In this document: positions 1 through 6,869 of the stretch, piece after piece
Layout: every line of letters starts with the position of its first letter
Numbering within the stretch: position 1 is the stretch's first letter
Assembly: GCA_946186175.1 (NCBI GenBank)
Contig: CAMHMG010000022.1
Coordinates: forward strand, 1 to 19,011
From: an uncultured Clostridia bacterium
GTDB lineage: Bacteria > Bacillota > Clostridia > Lachnospirales > Lachnospiraceae
DNA: 19,011 nt
Direction: 5' to 3'
Notes under the pieces: generated by a model
Told to the model about the DNA's origin: nothing
Databases searched by the model: none
The model's input: only the letters and a program-made list of their open reading frames with translations
Made by a program: the position numbers and the translations under genes

Positions 1-157
1 GATTATTTGTATTTCAATCATATTTGAAAAAATGGGATGTAGGTTTAGGGAAATTTTTTTATGTGGTAAAAATAATATGATTGTGGTACACTTACAGTAG
101 AAGAAACTATATTGATGAAACGATTTCTTTCTTCTCATACATCAGGAGGATTTATAT

Positions 158-187
158 ATGGGATTGATAGATACAGAGCGCAAATGA
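158..187 (+). other. Possible 9-codon leader ORF or frameshifted gene start
   Basis: An excellent Shine-Dalgarno sequence (AGGAGGA, 144-150) sits 7 bases before an ATG at 158. That frame reads only MGLIDTERK before TGA at 185-187. The stop overlaps the ATG of the next frame as ATGA (184-187), the classic arrangement for translational coupling. Two readings fit: a leader peptide that delivers ribosomes to the small ORF at 184, or the true start of a gene whose frame was broken near 184. I cannot tell these apart. Confidence 0.3.
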
Positions 188-423
188 AAGTTATCAAGCA
201 TCAGACAGAGAAAAATGTCGGTTATATAATATCTGAATCACCGAAAACAACAATAGATAAAGACACAGCAATGTTTTTAAAGAATGTAACTAATTTGAAA
301 ATCGTCATTGAAGAAAAGGATGGTGAGGTTGAATACGGATTTGCAAAAACACTTTTTATGCTGTATTGCATGATAAAGTGTTTTTGTATTATTGTAGCAG
401 ATAAGTTGGTTAGTTGGAAATAA
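184..423 (+). CDS. Small hypothetical protein, doubtful or remnant
   Basis: A 79-codon frame starts at an ATG that overlaps the stop of the 158-187 leader and ends at TAA 421-423. The frame can be read back to ATG 112, but that start has no ribosome binding site, whereas a strong one serves ATG 158 just upstream of 184. The N-terminal half is hydrophilic (including KTTIDKDTAMFLKN). The C-terminal 35 residues are hydrophobic and Cys-rich (MLYCMIKCFCIIVADK) and could be one membrane helix or non-native readthrough. I recognise no family. An 8-bp inverted repeat (99-106 with 128-135) lies upstream, and a strong hairpin begins 5 bases after the stop, which suggests a real transcription unit. It may be a decayed gene that lost its frame. 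Confidence 0.35.
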   Translation: MKVIKHQTEKNVGYIISESPKTTIDKDTAMFLKNVTNLKIVIEEKDGEVEYGFAKTLFMLYCMIKCFCIIVADKLVSWK

Positions 424-427
424 TGAT

Positions 428-460
428 AGGGAAGGTATTTGAGATTGAAATACCTTCCCT
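428..460 (+). terminator. 13-bp perfect hairpin, probable terminator
   Basis: AGGGAAGGTATTT (428-440) and AAATACCTTCCCT (448-460) are perfectly complementary around a 7-base loop. The hairpin begins five bases after the stop of the small ORF. The downstream tract (GTTATACTTATATTG) is only mildly T-rich, so intrinsic termination is probable but not certain. It could also act as an mRNA 3' stabiliser. Confidence 0.55.
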
Positions 461-557
461 GTTATACTTATATTGAGAAATGCATATCTTAATAGACTGT
501 ATAGTGTGTTTTTTATTGAATTTGTGGTGATTTGTTATGGATTAAAGGTCCCAATTA

Positions 558-566
558 TGTTATATT
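558..566 (+). promoter_or_regulatory. Probable extended -10 promoter for the ATPase/nuclease gene
   Basis: TGTTATATT fits the extended -10 form TGnTATAAT and lies 36 bases before the GTG start at 603. No good -35 is visible at 17 bp; TTATGG (535-540) is 20 bp upstream. The same TGnTATATT hexamer context occurs in the two stronger promoter candidates at 3544 and 14280. Confidence 0.35.
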
Positions 567-602
567 GTTGAAAAGAAATGAAGATTTGCGGGAGGTGAGC
601 CT

Positions 603-2246
603 GTGGGGAAATATCTTAATCCGGGATGCATGAAATTTCAACAAGTATTGAATTCAGAAATATATGTGGATAAGACAGAGATGGTATCTTATATAAACTC
701 TATTATTAATACAGAACAACGCTATGTATGTGTATCACGTCCACGCCGCTTTGGCAAGACTATAGCTGCTAACATGCTTGCTGCTTACTATGGCAGGGGT
801 GACAGCAGGGCGGTTTTTGCTGACAGGCTGATAGCAGGGCATGATAACTGGGATAAGTATATCAATCATTTTGATGTGGTCAGGGTAGTAATGACAGACT
901 ATATCAAGGAGAACAAAGATGTCAGTGAGTCCCTTGAGAAAATGACGGAAAGAATACTGGAAGATCTGTCTGAGGAGTATCCTGATGTCAAATATGACCC
1001 TGATGATCTGTTCTATAGTATGGATAAGTTTTACAGAAAAAGTGGTATCCAGTTCGTTATTATTATAGATGAATGGGATGCTGTATTCCGTGCGTGCAAA
1101 GAGGATAAGAAAGGTCAGAAGCTCTATCTTGACTTTCTGCGAGACTGGCTTAAGGATCAGGAATTTGTTGCCCTTGCATATATGACAGGCATTCTTCCGA
1201 TTAAGAAATATGGACAGCATTCGGCGCTTAACATGTTTGATGAATACTCGATCATATCACCTATGCAGCTTGCGCCTTATACCGGCTTTACCGAGGAAGA
1301 GGTCAAGGAGAAATGTAATGAATTCGGACGTGATTATGAAATAATCAAGGAATGGTATAACGGATATGATATTACAGATATAATACCGCCGGATCCTAAT
1401 TATGAGTTGCAGAAAGCCATTGGTAAAGAAATTAGTCAAAAGCATTATTCAATATATAGTCCTTTGTCGGTGGTTAAAGCAATCTCTACCGGAATAATAC
1501 AAAACTACTGGAATAAGACAGAGAACTATGAGGCATTAGCTGAATATATCAGGATGAACCTTGAAGGTCTCAAGGATTCCGTGGCTCTTCTTATGGAGGG
1601 TGGAAGAATCAAGGTCAATATATCAAAGTACCAGAATGATATGACATCATTTAATGGGAGCAATGATGTTCTTGTAATGTTGATACACCTTGGGTATCTT
1701 GGCTATGATGTGGAGAATAAGGAGGTTTTTATCCCCAACAATGAGATTCTTGATGAGTTCAAGACATCAACAGAATCAACAGAATGGATAGACACCTTTA
1801 AGTCCTTCAAGAAGTCTCAAGAGTTATTGAAGGCTACATGGAACATGGATGAAGAGAAGGTGGCAATGATACTTGAATGGTTTCATGACGAAGCGGAGAA
1901 TAAGACATATAATTCCGAGGCGGCACTTTCCTATGCGATACAGATGGCATATTATGCCGGACAGAAGTATTATACTAATGTGCAGGAGTTAGATTCCGGA
2001 AAAGGCTATGTGGATCTGGTATATCTCCCATCGCCAAAGAACCCTGACAAGCCTGCACTTCTTATAGAGCTGAAATACAACAGATCTGTGACTACAGCGG
2101 CAGACCAGATAAGGAACAAGGAATATATGCAGAGGCTTGAACATTATAAGGGCAATATTCTGGTGATCGGTGTGAACTACGACAAGGAAGCTGATACGGA
2201 ATCTGATGATTACAAGCATCATACCTGCAGGATAGAAAAGGCATGA
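603..2246 (+). CDS. AAA-ATPase-like protein with C-terminal PD-(D/E)XK nuclease domain
   Basis: 547 residues, the usual length for the AAA-ATPase_like (PF09820, formerly DUF1703 group) plus PDDEXK_9 architecture. The Walker A-type motif is RPRRFGKT (residues 46-53) and the Walker B is IIIDEWD (153-159). It is followed by the MTG-containing strand typical of this family (AYMTGILPI). The C-terminal nuclease-like fold shows the spaced acidic/lysine signature D471 ... E489-L-K491, within GYVDLVYLP and LLIELKYN. These residues suggest an intact active site. The GTG start is chosen because GGAGGTG (591-597) lies 5 bases upstream. The family occurs in many copies in gut Firmicutes and Bacteroidetes and its biological role is not firmly known; links to mobile DNA or defence are speculative. 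No partner gene is obvious apart from the next ATPase, which is 162 bases away. Confidence 0.93.
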   Translation: MGKYLNPGCMKFQQVLNSEIYVDKTEMVSYINSIINTEQRYVCVSRPRRFGKTIAANMLAAYYGRGDSRAVFADRLIAGHDNWDKYINHFDVVRVVMTDYIKENKDVSESLEKMTERILEDLSEEYPDVKYDPDDLFYSMDKFYRKSGIQFVIIIDEWDAVFRACKEDKKGQKLYLDFLRDWLKDQEFVALAYMTGILPIKKYGQHSALNMFDEYSIISPMQLAPYTGFTEEEVKEKCNEFGRDYEIIKEWYNGYDITDIIPPDPNYELQKAIGKEISQKHYSIYSPLSVVKAISTGIIQNYWNKTENYEALAEYIRMNLEGLKDSVALLMEGGRIKVNISKYQNDMTSFNGSNDVLVMLIHLGYLGYDVENKEVFIPNNEILDEFKTSTESTEWIDTFKSFKKSQELLKATWNMDEEKVAMILEWFHDEAENKTYNSEAALSYAIQMAYYAGQKYYTNVQELDSGKGYVDLVYLPSPKNPDKPALLIELKYNRSVTTAADQIRNKEYMQRLEHYKGNILVIGVNYDKEADTESDDYKHHTCRIEKA

Positions 2247-2253
2247 GAAAATA

Positions 2254-2391
2254 GTTATGATAGGTTATGATAAAAACCAGAAGTTATGGCGAGTTATGAT
2301 AAAATGATAAAGTTATGATGAGTTATGGTAAGATTATATAAAACTTGAAATAATGGACTGCTTATGGTAAGATTATAGCATATAACCATAA
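2254..2391 (+). repeat. GTTATGR short-repeat spacer with hairpin before the ATPase start
   Basis: The spacer carries six copies of GTTATGA/GTTATGG (starts 2254, 2264, 2283, 2293, 2312, 2322). It also has a 16-bp exact direct repeat, TTATGGTAAGATTATA, at 2323-2338 and 2362-2377. The second 16-mer opens a stem-loop: TTATGGT (2362-2368) pairs with ACCATAA (2385-2391), with an inner TATA-GCA-TATA. This ends immediately before the GGGAGATG ribosome binding site of the next gene. It could be an operator array or a translational control element. Confidence 0.5.
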
Positions 2392-2408
2392 AGGGAGATG
2401 ATACATTT

Positions 2409-3446
2409 ATGCTGTCAGAAAATCCATTTACCATAACGTTCGGGAAACAGCCTAATAAGTATATATCAAGGTATGAAGATACAGATAAGATAATCAGCAC
2501 ATTTAATGCAGATAATCCCATAAGCCAGACCTTTTTGATTGAGGGGATACGCGGAAGCGGGAAAACTGTTCTCATGACAACGGTGGCCAAAAGTCTGGCC
2601 AAAGATAAGAACTGGATAGTTATTAATCTGAATCCTGCAATGGATCTTTTATCTAATTTTGCAATAAGGCTAAGCGAAGAATGCGATTCCACTCCCGATA
2701 TTTTGGGCAAGGGATTCAGTGTTTCGGCAGCTGGATTTGGAATTGGAATTAATGCTGGCGAGAAGTCAACAGACTATGTGGAAATTATTGATAAGATTTT
2801 CAAAACTCTGATGAAGAAAAAGAAAAGAGTCCTGATAACAGTAGATGAAGTGGTCAATGATGATAACATGAAGGTATTTGCAAGTCAGTTTCAGATATTT
2901 GTAAGAGAAGATTATCCGATATTTTTGATAATGACAGGTCTGCATGAAAATATATATGAGATACAGAATAACCAGGCACTAACTTTTTTGCTGCGTTCAC
3001 CGAAGATTATAACAGGACCTTTGAGTATGCTTCAGATATCCAGACAATATACTGAAATATTTGAAATAGATAGCGATCAGGCACTTAATCTTGCAAAGAT
3101 AACAAAGGGTTATGCATTTGCATTTCAGGCAATGGGCGTATCATTTTGGAATAACAGGGATAAAGGACTTGAAAAAGTTCTATACGAGTTTGACGAATTG
3201 CTTGATGACTTTGTATATAGAAAAGTCTGGACATCTTTGACATCCAAGGAAAAAGAGATTGTTAGTGTCATTTCAAAGGAAGAAATGAAAACCGGAGAAA
3301 TATGCAAGAAATTAAAGATGTCCGCAGGAACATTTTCAAAATACCGGGAAAAACTGATTTCTAAAGGCATAATAGATGGAGACAATTATGGGGTTGTTTC
3401 ATTATCCCTTCCACGCTTTTATGAAGTAATTAAGAGTTATATATAG
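2409..3446 (+). CDS. AAA ATPase with C-terminal winged helix (archaeal-ATPase-like)
   Basis: 345 residues. The Walker A is GIRGSGKT (46-53). The Walker B is RVLITVDEV (D146-E147), followed by an MTG sensor-like strand in FLIMTGLHENI. This is the layout of the STAND/archaeal ATPase group (PF01637/AAA_16-like). The last ~75 residues (TSKEKEIVSVIS ... GEICKKLKMSAGTFSKYREKL) form a recognisable winged helix-turn-helix. Members of this group are often lone ATP-binding proteins of unknown role; the fold suggests an ATP-dependent regulator or scaffold, possibly DNA-binding. The ATG has GGGAGATG (2393-2400) nine bases upstream, and a hairpin abuts that site. A strong terminator follows the stop, so this gene is transcriptionally separate from the downstream operon. 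Confidence 0.88.
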   Translation: MLSENPFTITFGKQPNKYISRYEDTDKIISTFNADNPISQTFLIEGIRGSGKTVLMTTVAKSLAKDKNWIVINLNPAMDLLSNFAIRLSEECDSTPDILGKGFSVSAAGFGIGINAGEKSTDYVEIIDKIFKTLMKKKKRVLITVDEVVNDDNMKVFASQFQIFVREDYPIFLIMTGLHENIYEIQNNQALTFLLRSPKIITGPLSMLQISRQYTEIFEIDSDQALNLAKITKGYAFAFQAMGVSFWNNRDKGLEKVLYEFDELLDDFVYRKVWTSLTSKEKEIVSVISKEEMKTGEICKKLKMSAGTFSKYREKLISKGIIDGDNYGVVSLSLPRFYEVIKSYI

Positions 3447-3460
3447 TGCTTATCATATTA

Positions 3461-3489
3461 AACCTCACCGATTAAGGTGGGGTTTTTTT
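3461..3489 (+). terminator. Rho-independent terminator
   Basis: AACCTCACC (3461-3469) pairs with GGTGGGGTT (3476-3484), nine pairs including one G-U, around a six-base loop. It runs into an uninterrupted T7 tract (3483-3489). It lies 14 bases after the ATPase stop and insulates the downstream operon. Confidence 0.92.
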
Positions 3490-3543
3490 GTGCTCCGATA
3501 ATTGTTGCAGATTAAAGACTTATTCAAATATTTTCTCTCAGAG

Positions 3544-3575
3544 TTACACTTTTGTTGCGCTTAGAGTGCTATATT
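3544..3575 (+). promoter_or_regulatory. Promoter A: shared 32-base element, extended -10
   Basis: The element consists of TTACAC, then TTTTGTTGCGCTTAG, AG, and TGCTATATT (extended -10, TATATT at 3570-3575). It matches the element at 14280-14311 in 29 of 32 positions. Both copies lie upstream of a well-supported start and downstream of a gene end. The TTRCAC hexamer is 20 bp from TATATT, longer than the sigma-A optimum, so the TG dinucleotide or a regulator binding the conserved spacer probably matters. The start codon at 3606 lies 30 bases downstream, giving a short leader. Confidence 0.65.
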
Positions 3576-3605
3576 TGAGAAGAGTATAGGGAGGAGTAAT
3601 AAGCC

Positions 3606-5099
3606 ATGAAGAAAAAGAAGATAATTATTGCAGCCATTGCAGTGATACTGTTAGTGGTGATAATAGCAGTTATAATAATCAATATTAATAAAGGGAAGGT
3701 GAAGCTTTTCACCGATTCGAATTATCCTTGTATGTATAAGAGCAAGGATAATAGTATTGTATTTCGTTTGAAGGATAAGAATAATTCAGATATTCCATGG
3801 CAGATAGAGGAAGATGGGGGCATTGTGGATGCCTCTGTAAAGAATGACGGCAAGGGCAGGAAAGCAGTATATACTTTGTCTGCCAAGGCACCGGGAATGA
3901 CGGAGCTTAGGCTTTATAAGACCAAGGAGCTGTCAGGCTTTGAGGTCGAGGTGGTTTCGGTAAGAATTCCCATCAACATATCGGAGAATGAGTCAGGAAT
4001 GGTGTTAAATGTATTCGGTTCACCGACACTTACCGATAATGGCGGCGGTGTCGGTGGCAAGAATACCGATAATCCGTATATATTGGTTAACAACGGTGAC
4101 GGTACAGCGAAGGTCGTATTTGTTAATGGGCAGAATGACTGGAGGGTATCTGACAGCAGCAATATGGCCAGTCTTGAATGGAATATATCTGATGACAGTT
4201 ATGATTCATGTCAGATTTCAGAGAATCCTGATTATGATCCTGATGCAGAGGTGACTACAGAAGAGACTACGGAATATGTTGAGTCTGATGCTTCAGAGGA
4301 AAATGGTCCCGAGGATACTGATGCAGATAATTCTGAGAGCGCATCTAAGGGCACAGGTGAAAAGCCTGATAAGACGGCTAAGGATATTGAGAACATGACT
4401 ATCTCAGATGAGGATTATGAGAATGGAAGTATTGATCTGTCCGAATATCTGGTGGACGGCGAGATACCTGAGGATGTTCTTGAGGCGCTTGACAAGAAGT
4501 TTGCAGAGAAGGCTAAGGAGATGGGTGACGATACCTACGAGGAATCCACAGAGGAATCTTTGGAGAATACAGGTGATGCATCGAATAATGGTTCAAATAA
4601 CGGTAATAAAGACAGTGCAGGAAGCAGTTCGTATGACAGTACCCAAACTGGCACAGCCGGTAATAACGGTACAAGCGGTACGAATGCTGACACAACAGAT
4701 AATATAAGTACGACTGATGGGAATTCTGATCCGACAGGTCTTGGCGCCACAACAGATTATTCGGGTTTGTATGAGACCTATGACGATTCCGATTCTTCGT
4801 CGGAAGCTGGAATGGGAAGTGAAGCGACGGATAATGAGGCATCTGACGGTGAATCGTCTGATGCAGAGAATGGTGATGCATCTTCGGAGGATGGTTACAC
4901 AATAGATCCGGAGACAGGAGAGCTCATCATTGATGAAGAAGCTTTGAAGAATAGGGAAGCGGAGAAGATAAACGTTGTTAAGGAGACGATACTGACGGTT
5001 TCCTCTGAGCAGTATCACAGTGTTGAATATATCAAGGTATCATTTATGTCTGATGGTAATATCATGCTTTCCGTCAGCAAGAAGGGTCCTAAAAAGTAA
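3606..5099 (+). CDS. Membrane-anchored protein with acidic low-complexity ectodomain
   Basis: 497 residues. The N-terminus is KKKK followed by one strongly hydrophobic segment (residues 6-27), which reads as an uncleaved signal anchor placing the rest outside the cytoplasm. Residues ~28-205 look beta-rich and could be one or two Ig-like or jelly-roll-like domains. Residues ~206-430 are low complexity, very rich in Ser, Thr, Asp, Glu, Asn and Gly, and likely disordered. The last ~60 residues return to beta-type sequence (TVSSEQYHSVEYIKVSFMSD). I recognise no family and see no sorting motif, lipobox or catalytic motif. The ribosome binding site GGGAGGAG (3589-3596) is well placed. As first gene of a signalling operon it could be a wall-spanning sensor or ligand-binding component; this is inference. 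Confidence 0.85.
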   Translation: MKKKKIIIAAIAVILLVVIIAVIIININKGKVKLFTDSNYPCMYKSKDNSIVFRLKDKNNSDIPWQIEEDGGIVDASVKNDGKGRKAVYTLSAKAPGMTELRLYKTKELSGFEVEVVSVRIPINISENESGMVLNVFGSPTLTDNGGGVGGKNTDNPYILVNNGDGTAKVVFVNGQNDWRVSDSSNMASLEWNISDDSYDSCQISENPDYDPDAEVTTEETTEYVESDASEENGPEDTDADNSESASKGTGEKPDKTAKDIENMTISDEDYENGSIDLSEYLVDGEIPEDVLEALDKKFAEKAKEMGDDTYEESTEESLENTGDASNNGSNNGNKDSAGSSSYDSTQTGTAGNNGTSGTNADTTDNISTTDGNSDPTGLGATTDYSGLYETYDDSDSSSEAGMGSEATDNEASDGESSDAENGDASSEDGYTIDPETGELIIDEEALKNREAEKINVVKETILTVSSEQYHSVEYIKVSFMSDGNIMLSVSKKGPKK

Positions 5100-5116
5100 T
5101 TTGGAAGGTGATGTTT

Positions 5117-6220
5117 GTGTTATCAAAGAAGGATAAAGCCAACCCGCTTCTTATGGAGTGCAGAAAACTGCTGCTTAATCAGGTGGATGTGGGTAAGGAT
5201 GGCAGACTTGTTGCAGTGGATGAGATAAGAACATTCAGATATGGTGCGGCAGAGGGCGAACATAAGGTGAGGATCTCAGGTATTACAACCAGAGATTTCT
5301 TCTATAGAACGAAATATAATCGGGTCAAGGCTGTTTATCAGGCTTCTGAGGCTATGAAGGATATAGGCAGGCGGGCAGATCTTTCCTGTATGGAAGATGC
5401 GGCAGCCTGTATTATCAAATCGCCTATATTCTACCCTGTTGTGATCGTTTTTTATGAGAACATCGAAGGTCGTATGCAATTGTCAACATTTACTGCAAAA
5501 GCATTCCTGTCGCTTTTTGCTATCAATTCGGCAATCAAGAAGTTTGACAGGCAGCTTCCCGATACAATGGTGCGGAAGGTTTCCGTTCACAGTGTGCATG
5601 ATGTGAATATGGCTATTATCCATAGCTTTAAGAAGCTGATTAATAAAGAAGATGATAGTGATGAGGGAGACTATGTTGATCTTAAGAAGCTGTTGAAAAA
5701 AGGAAGGCAAAAAGGCAGAAACGTAAAACGAGAATTCGTTAACCAGAGAAATATATATAACGAAAGTTCAGATTCGATAAGTATGGCAGATGACAGCCAA
5801 GCGCAGGAAAGTCCGGAAGTTGATAATGGGAAAAGCCGTGAGAGCCGGGAGGAAAAGAGAGCCAGGAAAAAGGCTCTAAGGCTTGAAAAGAAACGAGAAG
5901 CTGCCAGAAGAAAGTATGAGAAGCTGATGGGGGATGATCTGGTAAAGCCATCGGTAGAGGACGGATATTCTGAGGAAGAAGAAAACGATGATGATATCAT
6001 GCTTGAATTTACCGGAATGAATAGGGATGAGTTAGAGGCTATGGAAGAATCCGGTGATTATAACAATTCTTATGAAGAGCAGAATTCATATGATGATTAT
6101 GAGATGAATGATTATGATAATTATGAATCTGACGAAGATACATTGCGTGAACTTACGGGCATGAGTAGTAGCGAAATGGATGCTTACAATGATAGTAGTG
6201 AGGAGGAGAGGTATGAGTGA
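5117..6220 (+). CDS. Unknown cytosolic protein with basic linker and acidic repeat tail
   Basis: 367 residues from GTG 5117. ATG 5111 or GTG 5108 are possible, but GGAAGGTGAT (5103-5112) overlaps both and is correctly spaced only for 5117. Residues ~1-185 form an alpha/beta-looking globular domain without a recognised family. A Lys/Arg-rich linker follows (KKGRQKGRNVKRE, then EEKRARKKALRLEKKREAARRK), and then a very acidic tail. The tail holds two copies of a small motif 48 residues apart: LEFTGMNRDELEAM (from 296) and RELTGMSSSEMDAY (from 344). There is no signal peptide or clear membrane helix. It begins 17 bases after the previous stop, and its end overlaps the next gene by 8 bases, so it is translationally coupled to the HATPase. 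Charge-segregated tails with short linear motifs suggest a protein-interaction role. Confidence 0.82.
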   Translation: MLSKKDKANPLLMECRKLLLNQVDVGKDGRLVAVDEIRTFRYGAAEGEHKVRISGITTRDFFYRTKYNRVKAVYQASEAMKDIGRRADLSCMEDAAACIIKSPIFYPVVIVFYENIEGRMQLSTFTAKAFLSLFAINSAIKKFDRQLPDTMVRKVSVHSVHDVNMAIIHSFKKLINKEDDSDEGDYVDLKKLLKKGRQKGRNVKREFVNQRNIYNESSDSISMADDSQAQESPEVDNGKSRESREEKRARKKALRLEKKREAARRKYEKLMGDDLVKPSVEDGYSEEEENDDDIMLEFTGMNRDELEAMEESGDYNNSYEEQNSYDDYEMNDYDNYESDEDTLRELTGMSSSEMDAYNDSSEEERYE

Positions 6221-6821
6221 AGATACCAGACCAGAGGAGATTGTGACAGAGGAAAGTTTTCAACTTGGAAGTGAAGATATGGAGGAGACTTTTCACTTGG
6301 GGAACGAAGAACCGGAGGAGAGTTTTCATTTTGATGGATTTGAAGAGTTCACCTTGTTGGGAGGGGATTCCAAAGAATGCCATGACAGTATAGATTATGA
6401 CATAAGTGAAGATGGCAGTTCTATCGTTATTGATGCTGATGATGCTGCGATGGATGTGGTACAGGATTTTGTGCGTAACAAGCTGCTTGCGTACGGTTGT
6501 GATAATAAAGTTATGATGCAGATCAGGCTTGCAGTTGAGGAAATATTCGTGAATATTATCTCCTATGCTTACAGACCGGAGATAGGTAAAGCAGAGATAT
6601 TCTGTGAAGTAACAGAAGAACCTCTTTCTGTTTGTATTCAGTTCATGGATTCCGGTAAGCCTTTTGACCCATTGGCAGCTGACGAGGCTGATACATCGGG
6701 TGCTATGTTCATGGAACGTGAGGGAGGATTCGGTATACATTTGGTGAAGAATACCATGGATGATGTGAAGTACGAATATAATGAAGGTAAGAATATACTT
6801 ACTGTAATGAAGAGATTGTAG
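6213..6821 (+). CDS. RsbW/SpoIIAB-like ATP-binding protein (anti-sigma kinase family)
   Basis: 202 residues. The C-terminal ~120 residues are an HATPase_c_2 domain (PF13581 type). The N box is EEIFVN (E109-N114), the G1 box DSGKPFDP (D146, G148), and the G2 box GGFGIHLVK (G171-K179). The likely ATP and magnesium contacts are all present, so a Ser/Thr kinase or switch-binding activity is plausible. In the family such proteins hold a sigma factor or other target and phosphorylate a STAS antagonist. Unusual is an acidic ~75-residue N-terminal extension with EESFQLG (13), EETFHLG (24), EESFHFD (35) and EEFTLLG (44); the first three are exactly 11 residues apart. ATG 6213 is chosen because AGGAGGAGAG lies just upstream. 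The start overlaps the previous gene by 8 bases. No STAS gene is visible nearby. Confidence 0.9.
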   Translation: MSEDTRPEEIVTEESFQLGSEDMEETFHLGNEEPEESFHFDGFEEFTLLGGDSKECHDSIDYDISEDGSSIVIDADDAAMDVVQDFVRNKLLAYGCDNKVMMQIRLAVEEIFVNIISYAYRPEIGKAEIFCEVTEEPLSVCIQFMDSGKPFDPLAADEADTSGAMFMEREGGFGIHLVKNTMDDVKYEYNEGKNILTVMKRL

Positions 6822-6869
6822 AAACGCAGCTGATATTGGTAATGATCGACAACTTAGGAGTGAAAATAA

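Noticed and set aside
735..1220. 161-codon open frame on the minus strand
   Set aside because: It lies wholly inside the confidently assigned ATPase/nuclease gene, has no ribosome binding site and no recognisable motif.
2254..2328. Short regularly recurring GTTATGR units as a CRISPR array
   Set aside because: Units are only 7 bases with irregular 10-29 base periods and no unique spacers or cas genes.
2294..2710. 138-codon minus-strand frame covering the repeat spacer and the ATPase start
   Set aside because: It overlaps the Walker A coding region of a clear AAA ATPase; its composition follows the antisense of the repeats.
3544..3575. SigB-type promoter, because of the RsbW/RsbU-like genes in the operon
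   Set aside because: The GTTTAA / GGGTAT pair with 12-14 base spacing does not fit; TATATT with an upstream TG is closer to a sigma-A extended -10.
6153..6740. 195-codon minus-strand frame
   Set aside because: Antisense to the HATPase gene with its N and G boxes; Tyr/His-rich composition is that of a shadow frame.
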